64,000 bases of DNA from Polyangia bacterium (GTDB taxonomy: Bacteria; Myxococcota_A; Polyangia; Nannocystales; Nannocystaceae). The notes beneath the pieces were generated by a model. The model had not been told where the DNA came from. It worked only from the letters and a program-made list of their open reading frames with translations, and ran no database searches. Shown here in pieces: positions 1-8,252 of this stretch; the stretch's first letter is position 1, and the number at the start of each line of letters is the position of its first letter. The stretch is from the NCBI GenBank assembly GCA_030429545.1, contig JAUIFF010000008.1:62001-126000 (forward strand), written 5' to 3'. The position numbers were made by a program, and so were the translations under genes.

Positions 1-60
1 TTACCCACACGGTCGCGGACAGGTCATCGAGATATGTCGGGTCGAACCTACGGACTGCCA

Positions 61-450
61 GCCGCAGCGGCATCCTGGGGTTTGGCGCCCGCGTCGACGG
101 GTTGAGCAGATTTATTCTCGGCTGCCTGCCGCAGCGGCATCCTGGGGCTTGGCGCCCGCGTCGACGGGGTTGAGCAGGTTATTTCTCGGCCCCAACCTAC
201 GGGCAGCTTGCCGCAGCGGCATCCTGGGGCTTGGCGCCCGCGTCGACGGGGTTGAGCAGGTTATTTCTCGGCCCCAACCTACGGGCAGCTTGCCGCAGCG
301 GCATCCTGGAGCTTGGCGCCCGCGTCGACGGGGTTGAGCAGGTTATTTCTCGGCCCGAGCCTACGGGCTGCCTGCCGCAGCGGCATCCTGGGGTTTGGCG
401 CCCGCGTCGACGGGTTGAGCAGGTTTTTTCTCGGCCCCGGCTCCCGGGTC
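61..450. repeat. 82-bp tandem repeat array
   Basis: Units begin with GCCGCAGCGGCATCCTGG at 61, 128, 210, 292 and 374. The last three intervals are exactly 82 bp and the first is shortened to 67 bp. The unit ends with the conserved GTTGAGCAGGTTATTTCTCGG. Because 82 is not a multiple of three, each added unit changes the reading frame. The innermost unit supplies the last codons of the DUF389 gene on the minus strand; the remaining units lie beyond its stop. Nothing else is recognisable in positions 1-60. Confidence 0.9.
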
Positions 451-2343
451 GGTGGGTTTGGGCTTGGGCTTGGCCGCTGGGCACTCCTTGCGGGTGACCA
501 GCACCGACCACTCCTCGCCGGGGCGCAGCGAAATCCGTTTGCTCTTCTCCATTTTGGCGAGCACATTGTCGACCACGGCGACGCCGGGGTGGGGTAGCGG
601 GTCGGGTTGGATCATGCGGGCAGCCGGCCGCGGGCTCGCCTGTTGTTTGCGTTTTTCCCGGCGGGTTTTGGGTTTGGGCAGCCGTGGTGCGGCCACGCGA
701 ATCGGCTCCTGCTCGAGCATGATGTCGCGGCCACGGGTGACGCAGGCGTTGAGCTGCGGGACCGAGCGCGCGGTGTCGAGGGCCGCGATCAGTTGGGGGA
801 TCCACGCATCAAAGTCTTTTTCGTTGGCGCGCCAGGTGCCCGTGAGTACCGGCCGGTCGCGGACCTCGACTTCGGTTTGTAAAACACTTGCAACTGCATC
901 GGTTACCAGGGGGCCGGCGAGCGGGCCCATCGGCGGCCCGGTATGGACAATCTCGATGACCGGCAGGCCCTGGTCGTCGAAGAAAAGGTGCCACGACAGC
1001 AGGTCCCCGGCGGCCTTGGGCCATTTGAGGGCGAGGAGCTCCTCGATGCGCTGGTTGACCTCGAGCAGGTCGGGGGCGCGTTCGATCTCGTGGGTTGGCA
1101 TCGGGGCCGACACGGCGTTGGCGACCTTGCTCAGCGAGGCGTGGTCGGGCACGGCGACGACATCGACCTCGGGAATCACCCCTGAAAATGCGGCGATTCG
1201 CGTGCGCAGTTCGTCCTCGATCTCCTGGGCCCGATGCGGGGTACCCATCATCACCAGGCGAATGATCACCTGATCACGTTCGACCGAGACCGCGTTGCGG
1301 ACAAAGTTACCGGCCGGGGCAACCTCGGCCAACACGGTCTCGATTTCGGTGCTGACCTCAACCTGCCACGCGACTTTTTTGAGGGCCTGGCGCAGCGGCA
1401 CATAGACAGTGGCGATCAACAAAAGCGGCATCAAAAACCGCAAAAGCGGGCCATAGCGGGTGCCAAACAGGTCACGGATCCGGGCGGCAATACGGGCGAC
1501 AGGGCCGGTCGACGTGATTTCGCTGGCCTCGTGTCGGGCCGCGTTGACGGCGTTGAAGCCCAGGCACAAAAACAGGATCACCGAGATAAACAGGATCGCA
1601 AACAGGTTGGCGGTGAACAGCAACAGCGCGCCGCCAAAGATCGAACCCTGCCCGGTGCCGAGGCCAAACCCCGAGACACAAAGCGGGGGCACCAGGGCGA
1701 TACCAATGGCCACCCCAGCGGCTGCCGCAGCCGTGTCACCACTTTGTCGGACGGTCGTAAAACCGGCCGCGAGTGCACAAAAAACCGCAACCGCGAGGTC
1801 GAGTACCGTGGGCGAGGTGCGGGCACTGATCTCGGGTGTGACCTCGTGAAACGGCAGCAACACGGTGACCAAGGCGGCCATCAAAATGACGCCGGCGATG
1901 CTCGAGCCCACGCGGACGAGCGAGCGTAGCGTCAAAAACGGCGAGCCGACGGCCAGTCCCATGCCGAGGCCGACAATCGGGCCCATCAGCGGCGAGATCA
2001 ACATGGCTCCAATGACCACGCCGGTGCTGTTGAGCACCACCCCGAGGGTGGCGATTCCGACCGAGAGCACGAGCTGCAACCAGTAGCTAACCACGTCGGC
2101 CACATGTTGCTTAAGCATGTTTCCCACGATGCGCTCGCGGTCCCACCGGCTGACGCCGATCCAGCGCGCCAGTCGGTTTTGCAGCATCCGGATCTGCCGG
2201 CGTAAAAACGCCATCTGCCGCATCCGCTCGAGCTCGTTGTGCGACTGTTTGGCGGAGGACTTTTCGGCGTCGGTGGTTTGCGACGCGGCGGCACTCGCCT
2301 GCGACGTGTCCGGGTGTTGTCCGCTGTCGCTCGTCTTGCTCAT
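361..2343 (-). CDS. DUF389 family membrane protein with repeat-derived tail
   Basis: 660 aa. A charged N-terminus (about 90 residues, Ser/Ala/Gln-rich and then basic) precedes a hydrophobic core with the DUF389 signature GAMLISPLMGPIVGLGMG, where the first Gly-Ala-Met-Leu-Ile-Ser-Pro-Leu is diagnostic, and several further membrane helices to about residue 320. A soluble domain follows to about residue 560, then a Lys/Pro/Ala-rich tail. The family's function is not known; it is probably an inner-membrane protein. The last ~20 residues are encoded by the neighbouring 82-bp repeat, so the C-terminus is set by the repeat frame. A paralogue lies at 3879-5639, with a VWA lipoprotein between them on the same strand. 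Family call is firm; role unknown. Confidence 0.92.
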   Translation of the reverse strand: MSKTSDSGQHPDTSQASAAASQTTDAEKSSAKQSHNELERMRQMAFLRRQIRMLQNRLARWIGVSRWDRERIVGNMLKQHVADVVSYWLQLVLSVGIATLGVVLNSTGVVIGAMLISPLMGPIVGLGMGLAVGSPFLTLRSLVRVGSSIAGVILMAALVTVLLPFHEVTPEISARTSPTVLDLAVAVFCALAAGFTTVRQSGDTAAAAAGVAIGIALVPPLCVSGFGLGTGQGSIFGGALLLFTANLFAILFISVILFLCLGFNAVNAARHEASEITSTGPVARIAARIRDLFGTRYGPLLRFLMPLLLIATVYVPLRQALKKVAWQVEVSTEIETVLAEVAPAGNFVRNAVSVERDQVIIRLVMMGTPHRAQEIEDELRTRIAAFSGVIPEVDVVAVPDHASLSKVANAVSAPMPTHEIERAPDLLEVNQRIEELLALKWPKAAGDLLSWHLFFDDQGLPVIEIVHTGPPMGPLAGPLVTDAVASVLQTEVEVRDRPVLTGTWRANEKDFDAWIPQLIAALDTARSVPQLNACVTRGRDIMLEQEPIRVAAPRLPKPKTRREKRKQQASPRPAARMIQPDPLPHPGVAVVDNVLAKMEKSKRISLRPGEEWSVLVTRKECPAAKPKPKPTDPGAGAEKKPAQPVDAGAKPQDAAAAGSP

Positions 2344-2504
2344 GGGCCTAGTCTGTGGGTCAACGATAGCTTGAGACGGGGACTTAGAGCCCTACGCTTT
2401 GGTTTTGGGTGCACGGCAGGCGGGCAAAAAAGAGCGCGAAGGTTGCACGAACACGACGAGCGCATGTTCGCGCCAGGATGGTTGCTGATGCAACCGGTTT
2501 GGAA

Positions 2505-3551
2505 CTACTCCTCTTCCTTTTTCTGGCTCGCGCGGGCGCTGGCTTCGAGCTTGAAGTCTGGTTTGCGTTCCGGGTCGCACTCGGGCGGCGGGCCAAACCC
2601 GTCGGCGTTGAAGGAGTCGGTCAGGGAGCCCTTGCCCTTGGGGTCGTTGCTGACGGCAGTGATTTGGACCTGGTGTTCACCTTTGCGGGCGGGTGTGCAA
2701 TAGGACAGGAGATAAAACCGCTTCATGTGGCGCTCGATCCGGTCGGCGATCTCCTCGAATGCCTCGCGGACCTTTTCGCGGTCGCTGGCGAGCTCGACAT
2801 GGTCGCGGCCGATGTCTTCGAGGCCAGCTTCTTTGATCTCGGCACCAACGCCGATCGCAAACATCTCGTAGTTCTCGTATTTTTCGCTACCGAGCTCCTC
2901 TTTCATCTCCTCGCGGGTGACCCGGGCGGCGCGGTCGGTACCATCGGAGAACACCACCAGCGTGCCGAACTTGAGGGGGCGTTTGTCTTTTTGCAGGGCC
3001 TTATCGAGTTCTTCGAGGCCCTGCATCACGGCGCCGTGGAGGTTGGTCGAGGGGTCCTTGGGTTTGTAGCTTCGCAGCCCTTCGAGGCCGCCGTCGACTG
3101 AGCCCTTACCTTCGGTGAACGGCACGACCGAGTGGATCTTCTCGTCACCATCAAATGCGTATACACCGACTTTTTGGTGCTTGCCGACCTTCTCCGAAAA
3201 CATCATCGCCGCGTCGACGAGGGTGTCGGCCTCGCCCGACTCGGTGACACTACCCGAGACATCGAGCAGCAGCAGGGTGTACATCACCGCCGCGACATCA
3301 GGGTTTTGGATGGTTTGCTTACTCTCGAACGCCGACACGAGCTGGTCGTCTTCGTAGATTTCAAAGTCTTTGGCCTCCAACCCGGCGACTGGCTCTTCGC
3401 CTTTTTCAACCGTAAAAAACACCCACACGTTGTTGGGTTTTTTGTAGGAGGAGTCGACCATCGTGACCTGCAGCGAGTTGCAGGCGGGGGCGGTGGCGAG
3501 GCCGAAGCTGAGGGCGAGCGCTGTCAGGAACGATGCGGGGCGAGAGCTCAT
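2505..3551 (-). CDS. VWA-domain lipoprotein
   Basis: 348 aa. The N-terminus is a lipoprotein signal peptide ending in the lipobox TAPAC (Cys24). A von Willebrand A domain spans about residues 90-270, with a MIDAS motif DVSGS (Asp97, Ser99, Ser101) and a later Thr/Asp-rich loop at FSDGTD, so metal binding should be intact. The C-terminal 60 residues are Lys/Glu-rich with a short Cys pair. By family, such proteins bind ligands or scaffold complexes on the cell envelope; the partner cannot be told. It sits between two DUF389 genes on the same strand, 161 bp upstream of one and about 330 bp downstream of the other, so co-transcription is possible but unproven. Confidence 0.92.
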   Translation of the reverse strand: MSSRPASFLTALALSFGLATAPACNSLQVTMVDSSYKKPNNVWVFFTVEKGEEPVAGLEAKDFEIYEDDQLVSAFESKQTIQNPDVAAVMYTLLLLDVSGSVTESGEADTLVDAAMMFSEKVGKHQKVGVYAFDGDEKIHSVVPFTEGKGSVDGGLEGLRSYKPKDPSTNLHGAVMQGLEELDKALQKDKRPLKFGTLVVFSDGTDRAARVTREEMKEELGSEKYENYEMFAIGVGAEIKEAGLEDIGRDHVELASDREKVREAFEEIADRIERHMKRFYLLSYCTPARKGEHQVQITAVSNDPKGKGSLTDSFNADGFGPPPECDPERKPDFKLEASARASQKKEEE

Positions 3552-3878
3552 AGCGAGCCGATTACCCCGCTAAACCGAGGTGCCTGTCAATCACTACCTG
3601 CACCGCATCCTCACGGTCCCAAACGGGCGAGGATGTTCGATATCCACCATTGCCGACAATCGGGGGTTTTGGCCGGGCCCTGCAGGCGAACTTGGCGGGC
3701 CGGCGGCGTTGTGGCGCGAAAAATCTTGTCGGCCCGCTTGGAAATCCCCGCGGGTGGACGGTCCCAATCACAGACACCGGGTTATCCCCACAAATTGGGT
3801 TGTTGTGCCACAGTCCAAATTCGAAGGATTGCACGTACAACAATTCAGTGCAGCGGTCGCAAGCTGCGCCACAGGACA
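3552..3878. other. Intergenic region, no gene seen
   Basis: 327 bp between two minus-strand genes. It has lower GC stretches near 3780-3850. I see no conserved reading frame, clear terminator or RNA. The promoter of the VWA lipoprotein must lie at its left end; a weak TAATCG hexamer 8 nt before the 3551 start is the only candidate. Confidence 0.5.
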
Positions 3879-5639
3879 TCACTCGGTTGTTCGGGGGGAG
3901 ACGTTCGCTCCCGAGCTCTGTGTGGATACATCTAGATTGCAGTTCGTCACCGCGGTCGTCACGGTCCACGACGCGGCCTGTGTCACCGCGACATTGGCGA
4001 CCGGCGTGCCCTTGAGTTGTTCAAGCAGCTGTGTGGTTGCCGGGTCGAGGTTGGGCACAGCGGCGGTGGTGATGCAGACAAACAACTTGTCGGTGGTGGC
4101 CGCGAGGGCGAGCGCCCGCTCGACCCGCATGACCCACGGCATCAGGTTGGTGCCCTCGAGTTGCCAGCGCCCGAGTTCGAGCGGACGGTCGACAACCCGG
4201 ACCGGATGTTGGAGAACTTGTATCAGCAAGTGCTCCGTGAGCGGTCCGAGGGGCGGGCCGGTGTGGAGCAACACCAACGCCGGCGGCCGGTCCCGGGCCT
4301 GCAACAGTTGCCAGTCGACAAGTTCACCGGCGGTGCGCGGCCAGGTGTCGACCAGGTGAAAGCCAACCCGGCGTTGCAGCTCCTCAAACGCCACCCCACC
4401 CGACTGGGCGACAGTCTCGCCCACGGGCGGCAAAATCGGTTCGTCGGCCAGTCTGGATTGGCCCAAGAATTTGGTCTCGACTTCGGAAATTTGAATGTCG
4501 TCGGGGACCCCGGTAATTTGTATACGCAAAAATGGTAGGTTCGGTGCGAGAGCCCGCAGCCCGGCCCGCAAGTCGTCCTCGGTCTGCTGGGCAAGATCGG
4601 CGCTACCCATGAGTACGGCGTGAAACTCAACCCGGTCCCGGGTTGCCCGCAGCTGTTGTTTCAGCACGATCTTGCCGGCGAGTTGCTTGCGGATCGATGT
4701 CTGCACCCGATATTGAAAGTCGGCGTGCCAAATACCGAGGCCAATGCCGAGGCCGACGATCGACAGACAGACAATGCGGATAAGCAACCGCAGTAGCGGT
4801 CCGAGTCTGGTGTCGTAGAGGTAGCGAATAAAGGCGGCGAGCCGGGCAATGTTGCCAACCGCGACGATCTTTCGCGTCTCGTTGCGGGCCGCGTTGGCGC
4901 GAAACCCCAAAAACGAGAACACCACAAACAAGACGGTGAGGACGGTTGAGAGGTTGGTAAAAAACAACCAGGCTGCGCCGGAGAACACCCGCAGATCGCC
5001 GGAGCCGAGGCCAAAGCCGGAGACCCCGAGGGTCGGCAGCAATACCAGTCCGATCGCAACCTCGGCGATCAGCCGCTGCTGTTGCTGGCGCACGACCGTG
5101 AGCGCAGCGACGCCGGCACAAAGACCCGCGAGCAAAAGGTCGTAGTAACCCGTCACCGTGCGGCTGGCGATCTCCTCCGTCATTTCGGGAATTGGCAACA
5201 GCATCGTCATGCTGGCGGCGATCGCCAGGCTCCACACCATGCTCGAAGCAACCCGCACGCATGAGCGCAGCACCAAAAAAGGTGATCGTACAACTAAACC
5301 CATTGCGAGGCTAACGGTCGGGCTAAACAGCGGCGACAGCAGCATCGCCCCAAAGATCAGCGGAGCACTGCCTCGGGCGACGCCGAGGGTTGCCAGGGCC
5401 GCGGCCAGCATCAGCTTGAGCCAATAGGTCAGGACCGCGGTGCCGTGCTGTCGCAGCATCTCGGTGACGATCGCCTCGCGGTCACGCCGGCGCAGGCCAA
5501 ACACCCGTGCGAGTCGATCCTGGGTGCGACGCAGCGAAAGCCGGACCCAGGGCAGGCGCCGGCGAGCGCGACGACGGGGTCGACTCGGCCGACGGGGGCG
5601 GCGGCCATGTTCCCGCACAAACTCCGGACGCCTAGGCAT
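3879..5639 (-). CDS. DUF389 family membrane protein
   Basis: 586 aa, a paralogue of the protein at 361-2343. A very Arg-rich N-terminus (about 45 residues) is followed by the DUF389 signature GAMLLSPLFSPTVSLAMG and helices aligned with the first paralogue, including VLLPTLGVSGFGLGSGD where the paralogue has VPPLCVSGFGLGTGQ. A soluble C-terminal domain of about 250 residues follows, without the repeat-derived tail of its paralogue. The ATG used is the first in frame; the Arg-rich leader could mean the true start is the second candidate further in. Function of the family is unknown. Confidence 0.9.
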   Translation of the reverse strand: MPRRPEFVREHGRRPRRPSRPRRRARRRLPWVRLSLRRTQDRLARVFGLRRRDREAIVTEMLRQHGTAVLTYWLKLMLAAALATLGVARGSAPLIFGAMLLSPLFSPTVSLAMGLVVRSPFLVLRSCVRVASSMVWSLAIAASMTMLLPIPEMTEEIASRTVTGYYDLLLAGLCAGVAALTVVRQQQQRLIAEVAIGLVLLPTLGVSGFGLGSGDLRVFSGAAWLFFTNLSTVLTVLFVVFSFLGFRANAARNETRKIVAVGNIARLAAFIRYLYDTRLGPLLRLLIRIVCLSIVGLGIGLGIWHADFQYRVQTSIRKQLAGKIVLKQQLRATRDRVEFHAVLMGSADLAQQTEDDLRAGLRALAPNLPFLRIQITGVPDDIQISEVETKFLGQSRLADEPILPPVGETVAQSGGVAFEELQRRVGFHLVDTWPRTAGELVDWQLLQARDRPPALVLLHTGPPLGPLTEHLLIQVLQHPVRVVDRPLELGRWQLEGTNLMPWVMRVERALALAATTDKLFVCITTAAVPNLDPATTQLLEQLKGTPVANVAVTQAASWTVTTAVTNCNLDVSTQSSGANVSPRTTE

Positions 5640-5860
5640 CTCGACCCCCGGGTGCGGTGGTTGCTCGGCTCACCACGGCAGGAGGTTGCAGTTGCATCTG
5701 CCCGACCGCACGTGTCCGTTTCGCCCACCCGCGCGTGCCGGAGGGTCGCACCCAAGCTCTCACCGGCCCAGAGTACCAGCGCCACGGCCAGGTAGGGCCT
5801 CCGTCCGCGGGCATATATGAGCGACCCGGAAGTTTGTTATGTCATCCAAAAGGATCGAGC

Positions 5861-6658
5861 ATGACCGAAGGTGCGCACGACGACTCTTTGCAACCCAATA
5901 ACCTGGCCCGTTGGCGCGGGGCGACAGCTCTCGTCACCGGAGCATCGAGTGGGATCGGTCGCGCGATCGCCTGGGCCCTGGCGGTCCGTGGCGTTCGGGT
6001 TGTGGCCACCGCTCGCCGCAGTGAGCGACTCGACAACCTCGTCAGCCGGGTGCGCGCCGAACATCCGGACGCCGATATCCATGCGTATACATGTGATCTG
6101 TTGGCCGCCGGCGCGATCGACCAGATGTTTTCAGACCTGTCGCGCCGGTTCGGTGGCATGGACATCCTCATCAACAACGCCGGCCATGGGCGGGGGGCAG
6201 CATTGATCGACGGCGAAGTCGACGACTGGCGCAACATGCTCGACCTCAATGTGCTGGCCCTGTCCCACTGTACGCAACGAGCCGTGGCCGGATTGGTCGC
6301 CCGCGGGGTGCCGGGCCACATCGTCCACATCGCCTCGATGGCGAGCCATCGGGTGCCCCGGGGCGGGGGGATGTACGCGGCCACCAAACACGCGGTGCGT
6401 GCCCTGACTGAGGGGCTGCGCCAGGAGCTGCGCGCCCGAGACCTGCCGATTCGGGTGACGGCCATCAGCCCGGGATTTGTCGAAACCGAGTTTGCTGAGG
6501 TCGCAACCGGAAGTACCAAAAAGGCCCGTGAGACCTATGCTCGCTATCCCTGCCTCAAATCTGAAGATGTCGCCGGGGCGGTTTGCTACGCGCTTGGTGT
6601 CCCACAACATATGCAGGTACATGATATTTTGATCCGACCGACCGCACAGCCCGACTGA
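5861..6658 (+). CDS. Short-chain dehydrogenase/reductase
   Basis: 265 aa classical SDR. The Rossmann motif TGASSGIG is at residues 26-33, NNAG at 105-108, the catalytic Ser at about 159 and YAATK (Tyr172, Lys176) at 172-176. The post-catalytic SPGFVETEF loop is also standard. NAD(P)-dependent oxidoreductase; substrate unknown. The start at 5861 is chosen because an AAAAGGATCGAGC purine stretch sits before it and the longer frame upstream has no SDR content. The membrane protein gene at 6720 follows 61 bp later on the same strand. No unusual composition. Confidence 0.94.
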   Translation: MTEGAHDDSLQPNNLARWRGATALVTGASSGIGRAIAWALAVRGVRVVATARRSERLDNLVSRVRAEHPDADIHAYTCDLLAAGAIDQMFSDLSRRFGGMDILINNAGHGRGAALIDGEVDDWRNMLDLNVLALSHCTQRAVAGLVARGVPGHIVHIASMASHRVPRGGGMYAATKHAVRALTEGLRQELRARDLPIRVTAISPGFVETEFAEVATGSTKKARETYARYPCLKSEDVAGAVCYALGVPQHMQVHDILIRPTAQPD

Positions 6659-6719
6659 GGTTCGAGGGCACGATCCGTGCACCCCCGTAATTTCAGTCAC
6701 ATCGGCCGGGACGTTCGCT

Positions 6720-7793
6720 GTGGGAATGCCTGCTAAAGTCCGGCCGACCTTCGTGGGCACCCGCAAACAGCTTTGGACCTGGCTCGTCTCGCTCGTCGGT
6801 GGCGTGGTTTTACTGGTGATCGCCGGCAGGCGGATCGAGCTGTGGCCCGGTGACCTGACAATTGTGCATATGCATTGGCTGTGGGTCGCGGTGGCGTTGC
6901 ACATCCCCTACAGCCTGGTCCGTGCGCTGCGCCTGCGGTATGCGCTCGATCCCCTGGTGGCCGAGCACAGCGGGCAAGCTCAGGCTCGAGTGCCGCGAGC
7001 CCTGCTCTACGGTTCGGGCTGGGTGTCGTTTTTAACCATCCTGCTGCTGCCCCTGCGCCTAGGTGAGTTGTCGCGGCCCTTGATGCTGGCCCGCCCGGGG
7101 CTGCCCGGACTCGGGCTTGCAGAGGTGACAGCGGCCATCGCCACCGAGCGGATCGTCGATGGCCTGTTGGTGGTAGCCATGTTGTTTTTCGGGCTGTTTT
7201 TTGGCCCCCAACTCGCGCCCGCGGTCGCCGAACATCTGGCCGGTATCCGGGCGTTCGGTGGTTGGATGGCCCTGGTCTTTGGCGCAGGTCTGGGCGGACT
7301 TGTGTGGTTGGCCTGGGCCCCGGGATGGTGGCGCGAGGTCACGGTCAAGGTGCTCGGCCAGCGCGTGGGAGCGATTGTCCATCGCGTGGCCCGTGCCCTC
7401 CACCCGCTCACCCGGCCGCGGTTTGGCCTGCCATTTTTGGTCTGGTCGCTGGTCTACTGGGGGATCGTCATTGCCCAGCTGACGGCGGTTTTGCATGCCT
7501 GTGGGTTGACCGAGCTCGGGCCGATCGCGGCGGCGACAATCGTCGCAACCATCGGTTTGAGCATCCAACTTCCGGGCGGCCCGGCCCAGGCTGGGAGCTT
7601 TCAGCTGGGCGCAGCGGTCGGGCTTGAGTTGTACTTACAACCAGATTTGGTGGCCGGTCCGGGTTCGAGCTTCACCGCCGTGATGTACGTGCTGGGCCTG
7701 GCGGGGACGGGGGCGATGGCCTTGGTCGGCGCGGCCTGGCTGGCCCGGGCAAGTTTTGAGCAGCCGCCGAGTCGTGGGCCAGCTAGTGGATGA
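6720..7793 (+). CDS. Flippase-like (LPG synthase TM / UPF0104) membrane protein
   Basis: 357 aa, mostly hydrophobic, with about eight membrane helices. Motifs of the lysylphosphatidylglycerol-synthase membrane-domain family are present: RLGELSRPLML near residue 115, ATERIVDGLL near residue 140, and a GGPAQAGSFQLG turn near residue 285. By family these are lipid flippases or lipid-linked transporters of the inner membrane. The GTG at 6720 is the farthest upstream candidate; an ATG lies two codons later and no good ribosome site marks either. Substrate cannot be told from sequence. Confidence 0.85.
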   Translation: MGMPAKVRPTFVGTRKQLWTWLVSLVGGVVLLVIAGRRIELWPGDLTIVHMHWLWVAVALHIPYSLVRALRLRYALDPLVAEHSGQAQARVPRALLYGSGWVSFLTILLLPLRLGELSRPLMLARPGLPGLGLAEVTAAIATERIVDGLLVVAMLFFGLFFGPQLAPAVAEHLAGIRAFGGWMALVFGAGLGGLVWLAWAPGWWREVTVKVLGQRVGAIVHRVARALHPLTRPRFGLPFLVWSLVYWGIVIAQLTAVLHACGLTELGPIAAATIVATIGLSIQLPGGPAQAGSFQLGAAVGLELYLQPDLVAGPGSSFTAVMYVLGLAGTGAMALVGAAWLARASFEQPPSRGPASG

Positions 7794-8252
7794 GTTGGTT
7801 GTAGGTTAAATATGTATGCGCATCTATGTTGCACCAAACCAGGTCAATATCTTGTGTATACAAAATAATCGAGACGCAGCGGCGAGGGGACCAGTGGGCG
7901 ATCGCCCGCGGGGGATCGACTGCACGTGTTTGGTATCTCACCTTCGGCGGTTTTCCCAGGGATCAGGGCTGCGCTCACCGCGAAAACAGCGCGCCCAGCG
8001 TGAAGGCCGATTTTGAGCATTGGCCAGAATCACCCATTTTTGCGTGTACACGGGCGTTTGAGCCAAAAAAGCGACCACCCGAGGCAGGGCGACGGCCGCC
8101 GAGCAGTCGGCAGATGCGATGCAAAACGGGCTGTTAGATCGCGCCGCCGGGTGAGCAACGAATGCTTGTAGATCCAGCTACGGCGTTGCTGTGGCCCGTA
8201 GGGGACGGGTATGCTCCCCCGGATCATTGCCCAGCTGGGCCAGGAGATCTTC
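7794..8252. other. Intergenic region with AT-rich patches
   Basis: 459 bp without a credible gene. It begins with AT-rich patches (7801-7835 and 7851-7870, including GTGTATACAA) that resemble the dispersed motif family described in the findings. The right end carries a -10-like TATGCT at 8210-8215 and a ribosome site CAGGAG ahead of the lipoprotein start at 8253. Confidence 0.5.
8210..8215 (+). promoter_or_regulatory. Putative -10 element of the TPR lipoprotein
   Basis: TATGCT lies 37 nt before the ATG at 8253, leaving room for a short leader with the ribosome site CAGGAG. No convincing -35. Confidence 0.35.

Noticed and set aside
197-805. Long minus-strand frame of about 200 codons
   Set aside because: It is a frame shadow through the 82-bp repeats and the 3' part of the DUF389 gene; composition is Arg/Gly/Pro noise and no family motif is visible.
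1234-1929. Plus-strand frame of 231 codons inside the first DUF389 gene
   Set aside because: Antisense shadow; the minus-strand frame has clear membrane helices and family motifs.
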